Assembly: GCA_030710605.1 (NCBI GenBank)
Contig: CP092874.1
Location: forward strand, 66,805,881-66,869,880
Source of the DNA: Cordylochernes scorpioides
Taxonomy: Eukaryota > Arthropoda > Arachnida > Pseudoscorpiones > Chernetidae
Direction: 5' to 3'
DNA: 64,000 nt
Part shown: positions 47,240 to 58,605 of the stretch, one piece after another
Layout of the letters: the number at the start of each line of letters is the position of its first letter
Position numbering within the stretch: position 1 is the stretch's first letter
Position numbers and translations under genes: made by a program
Notes under the pieces: model-generated
What the model was told of the DNA's origin: nothing
The model's database searches: none
What the model saw: only the letters and a program-made list of their open reading frames with translations

Positions 47240-47430
47240 ATAAAAAGGTCAGGTGTTGATATTAAAAATAAAGAAGGCATATCCCGATTTTCTTGATACA
47301 AGAAAATGGGTTGGCCAAATATCAGGGAACAGGTTAAATCAATGTTTAGTTGATTTCTGTTCCACTAGATGGCGCTCTGCCATCTAAAAAAGAACATGTG
47401 CTTCTGGTCAGGATATGTCTGCTTTATTTT
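47240..47430 (+). mobile_element. R1 hairpin-family relic, core deleted
   Basis: Inverted ends TATTAAAAATAAAGAAGGCA and TGCTTTATTTTTAATA. The middle matches R1 (TTCTTGATACAAG, TAAATCAATGTTTAGTTGAT, CCACTAGATGGCGCTCTGCC). No hammerhead-like core remains. Confidence 0.6.
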
Positions 47431-47964
47431 TAATAGTAACATCTGTGTAAAATATTTTCATTTGAATAACTAAATTGAATAATAAAATATAAATTATTTC
47501 TTCGTCACAATATGATAAAAAATATCTATCTTTGACCAAAGTGACAATCTCAAAAACGTCGACTACGACAAATAAAATATGAGAATGGTCGTTCTGGTAT
47601 CTTGGTCTATTCAAAAGTATTGTATTACACTAAACTGTATAGAGACTGAATATGATAATACTGATTGGTTCAAATCACACACAAGCCTTTATTAAGACAT
47701 TCTGTCTTATACAGACGATTCTCCTGTTAGAAATGAATCTTAAAAGAAATGAGAAGCAAGGGAAGAAACTGAATCCGCTTCAGAAAAGAGAAAAAGAAGA
47801 AAAGGAAAAATATCTATGTACAAAGGTTGAGACTATATACATCGTTTTTCGTGCATAGAACACAGTGAAGAAGTAGATGATTGGTTCAAATCACAATAAG
47901 GGGTGAGGAAAAGCTGGATATTTACATTTGATCTTTTCAACCTCTACACCGGCATATTATAAGA

Positions 47965-48045
47965 TTAGTAAATTAAATTTTATTGCCCTCTATCGTTAAA
48001 ATTTTACACAAATAAATTTACTGGCAATGCGTTTCTTTTTTTAAA
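47965..48045 (+). mobile_element. F2 hairpin element, half copy
   Basis: Tail ATTAGTAAATTAAATTTTAT and first arm to TTACTGGCAATGCGTTTC as in 39031-39211. The second arm is absent. Ends close to the Helitron start. Confidence 0.65.
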
Positions 48046-48132
48046 GATGAGCCAAGGAAGACCTCAAACAGATCTACTTATATATTTGCCTTATTCTGTC
48101 TGTCTGAAGCTCACGGATGGGATTTTTCATAA

Positions 48133-48203
48133 CCATCGGTGGTTCAGTGGTAGAATGCTCGCCTGCCACGCGGGCGGCCCGGGTTCGATTCCCGGCCGAT
48201 GCA
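48133..48203 (+). tRNA. tRNA-Gly(GCC)-like copy 1, inside Helitron
   Basis: 71 nt matching a tRNA-Gly: D arm, anticodon stem CTCGC with loop CTGCCAC (anticodon GCC), T arm with GGTTCGATTCC, and a T run after the end as a Pol III stop. Acceptor pairs 2-71 to 7-66 are intact but position 1 is C instead of G, giving a C-C mismatch with 72. Probably transcribed; use in translation is doubtful. Confidence 0.75.
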
Positions 48204-48423
48204 TTTTTTTTTTTTTACAATTTTTAAAACTCATTTATATATTATACAAGAATGACATCCACGGCGCCAATTTATAATTGTAACGAATAGTATTTGAATA
48301 AAAGCATTTAATCGGGTAAAACCCGGGCGTTGCCCGGGTCATTCGTATCTACTTATATATTTGCCTTATTCTGTCTGTTTGTCTGTTTGTTTGTCTGAAG
48401 CTCACGGATGGGATTTTTCATAA

Positions 48424-48494
48424 CCATCGGTGGTTCAGTGGTAGAATGCTCGCCTGCCACGCGGGCGGCCCGGGTTCGATTCCCGGCCGATGCA
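48424..48494 (+). tRNA. tRNA-Gly(GCC)-like copy 2, inside Helitron
   Basis: Identical in sequence to the copy at 48133, including the C at position 1, and followed by a longer T run. It was duplicated with its Helitron unit. Confidence 0.75.
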
Positions 48495-49205
48495 TTTTTT
48501 TTTTTTTTTTTACAATTTTTAAAACTCATTTATATATTATACAAGAATGACATCCACGGCGCCAATTTATAATTGTAACGAATAGTATTTGAATAAAGGC
48601 ATTTAATCGGGTAAAACCCGGGCGTTGCCCGGGTCATTCGTATATAATAATTGTATAAACGAATGTAAGACAAAATCACCGCGAATGTTTCTTTTTTTTA
48701 AGGCAATTTCTTTTTAAGGCAATTATCGTTATTTATCGTTAATTTTTGTTTCGATTTTATTGAAAAAAAAAACGATATGGTGCCTTTAAAAAATGATCTT
48801 TATTACTATGCAGTTTTCTATTTAGTCAATATACCTAAGTTCATGTTGCAAATGTAATTATCTCTATCGATTTAGTAGGTGAAATGCAAAAAAAAAAAAT
48901 CGACATGATGAAATCTTTATGAAAATTCACATTTTTATTTTTATATTTTCAAGACACACACAGTTTGGGGCGGGACGTTTCACAAGAGAGACATCCACGG
49001 CGCCAATTTATAATTGTAACGAATAGTATTTTAATTAAAACATTTTAAAAACACACAGTTTGGAACGGGACGTTTCACAAGAGTGACATCCATGGCGCCA
49101 ATTTATTATTGTAACGAATAGTATTTGAATTAAAACGTTTTTAAAATATATACGCACTCGGGTAAAACCCGGGCGTTGCCCGGGCGGGCCATTCGTCTAG
49201 TTATT

Positions 49206-49905
49206 AATAAAGTCAAAGGAGAAAGTGAAAGTTTTGAATTAAAATTAAGTATTTGCTCTCTCTTTCAGCATCTAAGAACAAAATAATAATAACATATTTT
49301 ATAAATAGCTAATATTTTATCATGAAAATGTATATAGATGATAGGAGCCAGAAATAATAAGAGGTTGCTTATAAAAAGAAGAATAGCACAAGGCAGGAAC
49401 ACAATGATGAAATTGGACAAAATTGTGAAAGATAGATATATTTCTATTGAGGCAAAGTAGATAATTGTAGAGCCATTGGTATTTTCTATGGTCATCAATG
49501 GATGTGAGAGCTGGACTCTCAGAAAACAAGAGAGAAAATGAAATGATACTTTTGGAATATGGACATGGAGAAATCAGCTCAGAGTGCCATGGATAGATAA
49601 AAGGACAAATATATGAATCTTAAATTAATCCTGGTAAATCCATAGAATAACAAATGTATAAGCAAAGACCCACTTACTTCGGACACATAATGAGAATGAA
49701 TGGATTAGAGAAGATGTCGATGTTGGGAAAAATTGAAGGAAGGATAAAGAGAAGAAGAGACCTCCAATGAGCTGACTGAAAGAGTCAGGAAAGCTACCAG
49801 AAAAGGTCCCAAGATGAGCTCTCAGTGATGGTCACTAACATATAAAATTGGAGAAAAGTAGCCCATCTAGTCGCCAAAAGTCGAACTTGACTTGATGGAC
49901 ATTAA
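49206..49905 (+). pseudogene. Non-LTR reverse transcriptase C-terminal remnant
   Basis: Across several frame changes and stops one can read KVKGESESFELKLSI, RRIAQGRNTMMKLDKIVK, LVFSMVINGCESWTL, WTWRNQLRVPWIDKRTN, YFGHIMRMNGLEKMSMLGKI and VAHLVAKSRT. These are in the order found at the end of LINE reverse transcriptases (the CESWT and GHIMR...LEK...LGKIEG blocks). The family (L1- or RTE-like) is not settled. Strongly decayed. Confidence 0.7.
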
Positions 49906-50877
49906 CAACAACAAAATGATGCACATCCTAAGATCAAATATGGCCACCAAGACCTTTCGGTCCATAAGCCGGCATGATGCACAGAAGATAAATTTAGATC
50001 AGTCAAGCGACCGAGCAAGGGACTATATAGGCATAAATGCCCTTGCATCCCCTAAATTGACTCTGCGCCATTATCAGTTATAATTTAACTTAATATCAGC
50101 GGGAAGAGAAAACCCATCGATCCGGCTCTGCAAATCCACATGGAGGTGCGTAAAATGCTACCTCAGCAACGGTTCACTTGATTTTTTTTTTGGCATTCAC
50201 TTGGCATGATGCACAGATGGACAGATGGAAAAATTTGGCTTGTCAAAGACAAAGCCGGGAACGAGGCATGATGCACAGTGCTCCATTTCCTCTATTTCCT
50301 CAAGGCAGGTTTCCCACATCCGACAAACGCCTACGGTTTTGTTTCCGCAGGTTTCACTTCACGCCGCTGGGTTTCACACCTTGTTGATGATTGTTGGCGC
50401 TCCGACATATCATAGTGGGACCAACTGTCACTCTCCCGATATATATTTAGTGGTTATATCTTTGCATATTTTGTTGTTGTATATTTTGATTCTTAAAATT
50501 TTCACAATTTCAGCTTTAACCTTTGTCTACTAAACTATACTATCTCTATATCGACACAACCCTGGGAGATATAGAAGACGCAGCAATAAGAACCTAATAT
50601 AAAGGTAAGTGTGGGGGGTCTAGATGTAGAGTTACTACAGAAAGTGATATCCAGTTTACTGCAGAATTCTCAGAACTTCTCAAGTCTAAAATGTTCGATG
50701 ATATCACCAGCACAGAGATCTTCTGAAGTCGGAACGTGTGGTTTTTCCAGAGTTGACCGTATCCGTCTATGGCTCATAATCTCAATATTATTGCGTGAAC
50801 AAACCAGCCTTTCTTTGGTTTGGTTAGCTCGTTATAGGTAGATCTCTCGAAGATATGTTAAAAACTGCGGCATTTAC

Positions 50878-51042
50878 CTGAGTGGCATCCCTCAGCGAGT
50901 GAAGGTGGATCGAGTCCAACAACACAGTGAGGAGGACAGAGTCCGTGACCGCGAGTGACGCGTCAAATCGGAAGAAACGCGTGAACCAGCGCCCGGACCT
51001 CCCACTGTTACAACTTGCATCTTCCGCCGCTCTCATTGGCAT
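50878..51042 (-). CDS. Possible host exon ending at a splice donor
   Basis: On the minus strand an ATG at 51042 opens 55 codons that end exactly at CAG|GTAAAT (donor after 50878, phase 0). The encoded text (MPMRAAEDASC..., FTRFFRFDASLAVTDSVLL, SIHLHSLRDATQ) is not repetitive, is GC-richer than its surroundings, and is not found elsewhere in the window. I do not recognise the family. It could be a first coding exon; no partner exon is identified. Confidence 0.35.
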
Positions 51043-51294
51043 AAGTAGGCAGCGTGCCGTGGCCTTCAGTCTTGAATCAACAATAGTGTACTACGGTATG
51101 TGACATAACTACAGCAGCAATACTACATAGCAGCAACTCACTACGTAGCTACAGTATGGGTCAGTAAGTATGCTAATCTGTAGTAATTCAATATAAACTA
51201 CGTCATACTTCTCTATCCATCCCTAAGCTCTAGCTGCTGAACATGAAATAAACTTTCTTTAGTATTTATCTTTTAGTACATATCCCACAAATTT

Positions 51295-51890
51295 GTCGTT
51301 GGCCATTCAACTCAACAATGACATCAATGTCATTGGCCATTTAACAAAACAATGACAACATTGTCGTTGGCCACTCAACTCAACAATGAAATTGTCATTG
51401 GCCATTCAACTCAACAATGACATAATTGCAATAACATCATTGTCGTTGGCTATTTAACTCGATAATAACATCATTGTCGTTGGCCACTCAACAATCACAT
51501 CATTATCGTTGGCCATTTAACTCAGCAATAACATCATTGTCGTTGGCTATTTAACTCAATAATAACATCATTGTCATTGACCATTTAACTCTACAATGAC
51601 ATCATTGTCGTTGACTATTTAACTCAACAATAAATTCATTGTCATTGGCCATTCAAATCAACAATTATATTATCGTTGGCCATTCAGTTCAACAATTACA
51701 TCATTATCGTTGTTCATTCAACTCAAAAATAACATCACTGTTTCTGGGCATTCAATTGCAACAATGCCTCATTGTTATTGGATATTTAATTTGAACATTG
51801 ATTCCAGCTTTTTTTGGACATTCAGCTGTAACAATGTTGTCGTTGACCATTCGATCTCAACGATAGCATCAACTAGGTCAACATATTGTT
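51295..51890 (+). repeat. Minisatellite of about 34 bp
   Basis: Units like ACATCATTGTCGTTGGCCAT followed by TTAACTCAACAATA, about 17 imperfect copies, decaying toward 51890. Confidence 0.9.
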
Positions 51891-52118
51891 AGACATCAAA
51901 CTCGACAAAAGAGACTTTGCCGCAACAATGTCACGCTCTTGGAGAACACTGTGACTTAACTCGCCTGTTGTCCCACTGTGTAACGGCAAGTCTTCTGTCA
52001 CTTTCTCTCTGATTTATGCCGTCACTGATGTCGCCTACAAAGACGTTAACAAAGTTAAAATCTGTCGGTTTAAATAATACACACACAAATAACTTTAATC
52101 TATTATTTTCAGAAAAAA

Positions 52119-52411
52119 GGGGGTCGGTGGAAGGATGGTCTAAACCACTGGTTTTCGACCGCGACGACCCTGGTTCGATTCCCGCATTGGGCACTTTTTT
52201 TCTGATTAAAAGAAATGCTCCAATGGCCCCCGATTCTTAAAAAGTCCAACCCCACAAGCGAGTGCAAGTAACTAAACGGGGTTCTGGCACATTTGTAATT
52301 GCAAAGTCAAGCTGCTTTTCTCATGTGTAGACATGTGGTGCACTTACAGTAAAAACTGTCACCTACTACTACCCACCATGATTATCATGGCCTGTACCAC
52401 GTATCTAGGGA
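52119..52411 (+). mobile_element. tRNA-derived SINE, family 1, copy B
   Basis: Matches the copy at 205-503 over its whole length. B box GGTTCGATTCC at 52172-52182. This copy helps to fix the element ends. Confidence 0.75.
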
Positions 52412-53996
52412 TAAGCAAGAAAAAATTCAGAAAAATCTCTAAATCAATAATCAAAGATGAAAAATATTGAAAATGACTTGTCTATCAAAAGTGAACCATC
52501 TCAGCGGTTTCAACAATTAAATCTATCCGAACAGCACAAATCTTTTGTTATATTATCAATAAACGCCAAAGTTTAGTCTTGATATGATGGCGTCTAAAGA
52601 AAGAACGAAGATATAGTGCATTGCAGAAATTGAATATAATTTTAGGCTTCGATAACCGATTATAAGCTTGAAAGGCCATTTGAGAAGGTTTTCCGGTATT
52701 TTGTATACTTCATAAAGTGAAGGTGTTAAAAAGAATATTTCCATATTGACAAAGATGAGTACTGAGTCTTTGACCTGCTAGGGAAGTAAAGATCAGAGAA
52801 CGTGGCAGCAGATGGTTGGGTTCTCGGACGGCTGACCTTTACCTGTTGTTGTAGCTCACTTCTGATGCAGGTAAGTGTTGTTCTTGCACTCGTCTTAGCG
52901 ACGTTCTACAAAGTTCGCATTTACGACGAACTCAACAAGCTAAATTCTGAGTAGCTCCTCCAAGTCATCAAACCAAGAGTTGCCGTTTTATTTCCTTGAC
53001 TTGAGCGCTCTCGCTATCTAGTTATTTACACGTAAATGTAAATAACTGATGTTAATAGAATATTCCTCAACACCTTTTGAGTTTTCTCTTTGACTTGAGA
53101 GTTATAAATGATCCAACATGTGAATGCTGTCTAGATGTTGAAACACCATCTTTTGTTGACTTGCCCTCTGACTAACCAAATTGTACTTGCTTACTTTGAC
53201 ATAATGCCAAATCATCTTTCTGTATATACTCAATCTTATGAAAACTTTGGCAAGTTTAGAGCTATTTGTACACAGATTTATAAATCACTACTAATTCATC
53301 GTGTAAATAATTAAATATATATGTAAATAATTCTAATATAGCACAATAGTCTGATAGACTTCGTGCTTCTGTATTAATAATAATAATAATGAAAAAAATA
53401 GTTTTTATTCGCTCTATTTGATTACAAAACAGTTTCAACTGATTCATAATTCATTAAAATTAGTTGTTTTTAATTGAGCGCTTTGAGCTCTTTTTATTGG
53501 GTACATTTTAAACTCTAACATAATGCATTCTTTTTTTTTTACCATAAAAACCTTAGTTCATAGACACTATTTGCTCCTAATTTACCTATGTTAAATACCA
53601 ATTTTCTCTAGTATGTAGATATGGTATATCAATTCTAAAATAGGTTGAAAAAAAAAACACAGCTGATATTATGTAAATTATATAATGTACATATAACTTA
53701 TCATAGTATATTTAAGTTTTCTTTTGTATCAATTTTCCTGTAGAAGGGCGTTATCCTGAAAGCTTGGAAAACGTTTAATTAAAAAAAGATACTCATCCTT
53801 AGACGTTTACTTTATTATCTAGAATAATAAATTATTCTCAACTTGCAATGTAACAACGATTGTTATATGAACCAACAATTACTTGGTACGCCGATGCTAT
53901 AGTTACTTTATAAAGTTATAGTCGGACTCTAGTTATAAAAGGAAACTTATAACTAAGAGTATAGGCTCAATCTCACCGATATATATACATACTTTA
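52412..53996. other. No supported gene; isolated donor-like site and PLE-type motif
   Basis: CTGATGCAG|GTAAGTG near 52870 is a strong splice-donor match, but the sequence before it has stops in the candidate frames. CTGTAGAAGGGC...CCTGAAAGC at 53738-53765 repeats the PLE-end motif. Confidence 0.35.
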
Positions 53997-54180
53997 AAAT
54001 TAAAAACAAATTATCCTGACCACAAACATGATCAGTTGGTCAGGATATGCCTAATTTGTTTTTAATACCAACACCTGACCTTTAGTATTGAAAAACATTT
54101 TTTTATAGGTTTAGCGTATTTATGCAAGTTTGGCCTTAAATACCTATTTCTTGATTTCTAAAGAAGCCTCTGGAGCCAAA
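53997..54180. repeat. R1 hairpin-family relic
   Basis: Inverted TTAAAAACAAATTATCCTGACC and GGTCAGGATATGCC...TTTTAA, followed by the R1 middle (TTTAGCGTATTTATGCAAG, TTTCTTGATTTCT). No core motif left. Confidence 0.5.
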
Positions 54181-54570
54181 ATATACCGGTAATGTACTAT
54201 AGCCGTCTTCTTTTTCTTTCTTATCTCCACTCAACCATATTACGGTATTAAGCTTGTAAAGTTGACAACCATCATGACTGGGTGAAGTAGAATGCGTCTG
54301 CCTTTGTCATTAAGACTGGGAGCACTACTCAGTGGCAGGCCGACTTAGCTCCAAAAGAAATGGCCGCCTCTGACATGAGGAACAGATGCCCCCAGACTTC
54401 CCTCTAGTATTTGACATTTTTATATAAAATCTGATTTCTACAGGTAAACTCCGTATAATTGGTATAATTGTATAACGAATCAAAAGTTTTACGAAGGAGC
54501 ATCTTTTATTATACTTGTGCTAGCTTTCGAACCTTTCGGTTCTTCAACAGGCGTGGCTAGTATGACTATA

Positions 54571-55385
54571 TAAAATAAAAGGATTTAAAGCGCGAATGTT
54601 TCTTTTATACATAATACGAACTTCTACTGTCCTTACTGCGATGAAAAAATATATTGGGAGGGCTTGGCTCATCAGTGGTGAACCCTCCCAGCGGTTTCGC
54701 CAATTTAATCCACCAGACCGCTTCTCAGAGCTCTAATACTGTATTGGATCATTCTGCTTTTATATGCTACACTGAAGGATGGAATCTTAGAAATGGTTTT
54801 CAAGTAAACTATGGACATAAGCTTATAGGACAGTAGCATTATATTCAAATGTTTGCATCGAGCAATGCTCTTCAGCAAACTATAAAGACAAAGCCAGTTA
54901 GGCATAAATTAATACAAGGCAATAACGCGCCATCTATACATATAAAATAAAAGGATTTAAAGCGCGAATGTTTCTTTTATACATAATACGAACTTCTACT
55001 GTCCTTACTGCGATTTATGCCTAACTGGCTTTGTCTTTATAGTTTGCTGAAGAGCATTGCTCGATGCAAACATTTGAATATAATGCTACTGTCCTATAAG
55101 CTTATGTCCATAGTTTACTTGAAAACCATTTCTAAGATTCCATCCTTCAGTGTAGCATATAAAAGCAGAATGATCCAATACAGTATTAGAGCTCTGAGAA
55201 GCGGTCTGGTGGATTAAATTGGCGAAACCGCTGGGAGGGTTCACCACTGATGAGCCAAGCCCTCCCAATATATTTTTTCATCGCAGTAAGGACAGTAGAA
55301 GTTCGTATTATGTATAAAAGAAACATTCGCGCTTTAAATCCTTTTATTTTATATGTATAGATGGCGCGTTATTGCCTTGTATTAA
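54571..55385. mobile_element. F1 hairpin element inserted in PLE-1, 13-bp target duplication
   Basis: TAGTATGACTATA at 54558-54570 and 55386-55398; the uninterrupted target is seen once in the other PLE arm near 58547. Arms about 54571-54909 and 55013-55360. The spacer (54913-55012) holds a partial direct copy of the element end. The right tail GATGGCGCGTTATTGCC is also present in the spacer. Younger than PLE-1. Confidence 0.9.
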
Positions 55386-55814
55386 TAGTATGACTATACT
55401 AACAGGGTATAAGAGAGAGAGAAATAAGGGTTCCCCGGGCCCCTGGAGCGCAAAAAAGGCCAACTGCCCGGCAGGGTATAAGCGCGCTTGAGCCATTATA
55501 TACAACATATAAATTTACATGCGAAGTGATATTTCAAATATAAATAAAATAGAAATAGGAATTATGACTATGAAATATAAAAATAAACTATGCAAATGAA
55601 CTTAAAGATTTTAAAATTTAGATAAAATTTTGGAAAATACATTTATATACGCTAAAAGTTAAGTAAAATTAAGATATTCACTGTATGCAAGTAGTGTGAC
55701 ACTTTAAAATTTGTAAAGTTTAAAACCAGTATAATTTAAAACACCTCAACACAGAAAAGCCAAGCGGGGGGTCCACTCCAACCCGACCACACACCCGAGC
55801 ATATCACGGGATAA

Positions 55815-56110
55815 CTATTGAGATATTATATGATATATTTCCGGTAGATCTATTTTCCTATTGATGCTGTTTGTTTGTGATAATATGATGGATTCCAGTA
55901 CCAATCTGTGCTGCTTATTGTTTATGTGTTGATATAGGACTTTGGGATGATCTAAGTTAAAGTTATGGCCAGTGTTTGAAATATGTTGGTATATAAGTGA
56001 CTTCGGGTCTCTATTGTTTATGTTTCGTTTGTGTTCGGTGATTCTGATATATGCGGTTCTGCCAGTCTCCCCCACATAGGAGGCTGGGCAATCCTGGCAA
56101 GAAACCGCGT
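55815..56110 (-). pseudogene. PLE-1 GIY-YIG endonuclease, left arm
   Basis: Frame reads GAVYAVSCQDCPASYVGETGR (a GIY-YIG start with a CX2C insert) near 56130-56070, then YIRITEHKRN, HISNTGHNF and the end INRKIDLPEIYHI, stop at 55815. In this arm the preceding C/G homopolymer has 7 bases and keeps the linker open, but a length change in an A run near 56370 separates it from the reverse transcriptase. Confidence 0.9.
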
Positions 56111-56341
56111 ATACTGCTCCGGTGGAGTGGATGGGATTGTTGGGTGTGTCTGCTTTGGTGATAGGATTCCTGAGGAGGGCAGCAAGATTGGGGGGGCTGT
56201 TAAAATAAACTTGGATACCATATGGTATATGGAACGAGGAATATGGGAGATAGCAAACGGCTCTATAAGTCGTGGAGGTCCTCGGAGCAGTGGGATCAAA
56301 CGTGTGTTTATCTATGAATTTTCCCGGGTATCCTGCAGTGG

Positions 56342-57495
56342 TTAGAAGGGAGGTAATTCTGTTTTTTTTCTATGGCTTTGAATATAGGTAATGAGCAATG
56401 CGTATGTATTCTTTTGGTTAAGGTCCTGACTGTATTTTATTTTATAGGCTACCGGCCTATTGGAGGAGAAATGGGTGTATAGGGGTGGGATATTCTTTTT
56501 GTGATAAACTGCTGTGTGTAATCTGTGTGGAGTGCGAATAATGAGGATGTCCAGAAAAGGTAATACTAGGTTTGTTTCTGTTTCATATGTGAATTTGATG
56601 TCTGCGTGAAAGGAATGTAGAGTGTTAAGAATAGGTTGGAGCTCATTCGGTTTGATTATACAGAAGATGTCGTCCACATACCTCCTCCAATAATGGATGT
56701 CGGAAGAATGCGTCTGATTGATCCACTGGTCCAAGGACCCCATCACGACTTCGGCAACTATGGATGAAAGAGGACTGCCCATTGGGGTGCCTCTGATCTG
56801 CTTATAATGCTGGTGGTTAAATGTAAAGGTGCTAATGGTAAGACATAAGGACGTTAGCTGGGTTATCAGGGTTATTGTTTGATCTTGAATACCTGCTGAC
56901 TTGAGAAAGGACTGTAATTTGTTTAAAATGAGGGCGTGTGGAAGGGAGAGGTATAGCGCTGTGACATCAAATGAAACCATAGTGTGATGTGCGGGTGGCT
57001 GCATTTGTGTGATCTCCTGAATGAAACTGGGTGGGTGTGTGATGTTGTATTGGTTAGGATTGTTCTTCATGATGGGGGACAATAGCTGGGCCAGATATTT
57101 AGCTAAAGTGTGTGCCGGGGAGAGGTGGTATGCGATGATGGGTCGGAGTGGTACCCCAGGCTTGTGTATTTTAGGAGCACCATATATGTATGCATCCCGT
57201 GTGAGGGAACCGGTGAACTGAGTCAATTGTTCCTTGGTGATCAGCTTCGCCTTCATCAAGTTCCTAAGTGATGACTTGTAGCACTTGACCATGGCGTCTT
57301 TCGCAGATGTTGAGATATTCGTAAATGTGGATGTGTCAGCGAGTATGTTCATCATTTTTCCTTCGTAATCAGCTCTATCCATCAACACCGTCTGGTTTCC
57401 CTTGTCTGCTTTGGTGATGACCAGCGAACTAGTCTTTTTTAGCTTGTGGATAAGAGAGCGATGATCCCGGGCATATGACACTGGGTGATACACAC
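56342..57495 (-). pseudogene. PLE-1 reverse transcriptase, 5'-truncated
   Basis: Continuous frame of about 380 codons. From the N-terminal side: SLVITKADKGNQTVLMD, DAYIYGAPKIHKPG, MVSFDVTALYLSLP, IRGTPMGSPLSSIVAEVVM, the catalytic YVDDIF, and LPFLDILI. These are the signature blocks of Penelope reverse transcriptases (telomerase-related). The true N-terminus is missing: the first residues (57508-57495) come from the inverted arm. The frame ends early at 56342 through an A-run length change (8 versus 10 in the other arm). Confidence 0.92.
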
Positions 57496-58203
57496 AGCAG
57501 TTTATCACAAAAAGAATATCCCACCCCTATACACCCATTTCTCCTCCAATGGCCCGGTAGCCTATAAAATAAATACAGTCAGGACCTTAACCAAAAGAAT
57601 ACATACGCATTGCTCATTACCTATATTCAAAGCCATAGAAAAAAAAAACAGAATTACCTCCCTTCTAACCACTGCAGGATACCCGGGAAAATTCATAGAT
57701 AAACACACGTTTGATCCCACTGCTCCGAGGACCTCCACGACTTATAGAGCCGTTTGCTATCTTCCATATTCCTCGTTCCATATACCATATGGTATCCAAG
57801 TTTATTTTAACAGCCCCCCCCCCCCCCCAATCTTGCTGCCCTCCTCAGGAATCCTATCACCAAAGCAGACACACCCAACAATCCCATCCACTCCACCGGA
57901 GCAGTATACGCGGTTTCTTGCCAGGATTGCCCAGCCTCCTATGTGGGGGAGACTGGCAGAACCGCGTATATCAGAATCACCGAACACAAACGAAACATAA
58001 AAAATAGAGACCCGAAGTCACTTATATACCAACATATTTCAAACACTGGCCATAACTTTAACTTAGATCATCCCAAAGTCCTATATCAACACATAAACAA
58101 TAAGCAGCACAGATTGGTACTGGAATCCATCATATCATCACAAACAAACAGCATCAATAGGAAAATAGATCTACCGGAAATATATCATATAATATCTCAA
58201 TAG
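57495..58203 (+). pseudogene. PLE-1 right arm: end of RT, linker and GIY-YIG endonuclease
   Basis: Plus-strand duplicate of the C-terminal third of the same protein: VYHKKNIPPLYTHFSS, TAGYPGKFIDKHTFDP, then a C tract (57815-57830, much longer than the 7 in the left arm) that breaks the frame. The endonuclease resumes with YVGETGRTAYIRITEHKRN and ends INRKIDLPEIYHI at 58203. It differs from the left arm by few residues (for example NIKNRD versus NINNRD). Confidence 0.9.
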
Positions 58204-58572
58204 TTATCCCGTGATATGCTCGGGTGTGTGGTCGGGTTGGAGTGGACCCCCGCTTGGCTTTTCTGTGCTGAGGTGTTTTAAATTATACTGGTTTTAAACT
58301 TTACAAATTTTAAAGTGTCACACTACTTGCAATACAGTGAATATCTTAATTTTACTTAACTTTTAGCGTATATAAATGTATTTTCCAAAATTTTATCTAA
58401 ATTTTAAAAATCTTTAAGTTCATTTGCATAGTTTTATTTTTATATTTCATAGTCATAATTCCTATTTCTATTTTAATTATATTTGAAATATCACTTCGCA
58501 TATAAATTTATATGTTGTATATAATGGCTCAAGCGCGCTTATACCCTGTTAGTATAGTCATACTAGCCACGC

Positions 58573-58605
58573 CTGTTGAAGAACCGAAAGGTTCGAAAGC
58601 TAGCA
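58573..58605 (+). ncRNA. Hammerhead-like motif at PLE-1 end
   Basis: CTGTTGA (58573-58579), a stem AGAACC-GAAA-GGTTC, then GAAA (58595-58598) and the self-complementary GCTAGC. The reverse complement lies at 54528-54550 near the other end. Penelope elements are known to carry minimal hammerheads; here one core base differs (T for A), so activity is uncertain. Confidence 0.5.

Larger units (their letters stand above)
48073..49200 (+). mobile_element. Helitron with head-to-tail repeated units carrying tRNA-Gly sequences
   Basis: Starts TCTACTTATATATTTGCC after A. Two units, 48073-48346 and 48348-48641, each run from this start through a tRNA-Gly-like gene to the hairpin CCCGGGCGTTGCCCGGG and ATTCGT. 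The first unit then passes directly into the next start without CTAG. A third, different stretch repeats the subterminal block GACATCCACGGCGCCAATTT and ends with a full hairpin, CTAG (49197-49200) and T. No Rep/helicase gene. Confidence 0.8.

Noticed and set aside
48133..48494. Two ordinary host tRNA-Gly genes
   Set aside because: Both share Helitron flanks and the same acceptor mismatch, so they are passengers of the element. Transcription is still possible.
57485..58000. A 171-codon protein ending in Pro-rich text and SESPNTNET
   Set aside because: Beyond the long C tract the frame is shifted; the true endonuclease continues in another frame (GAVYAVSCQDC...).
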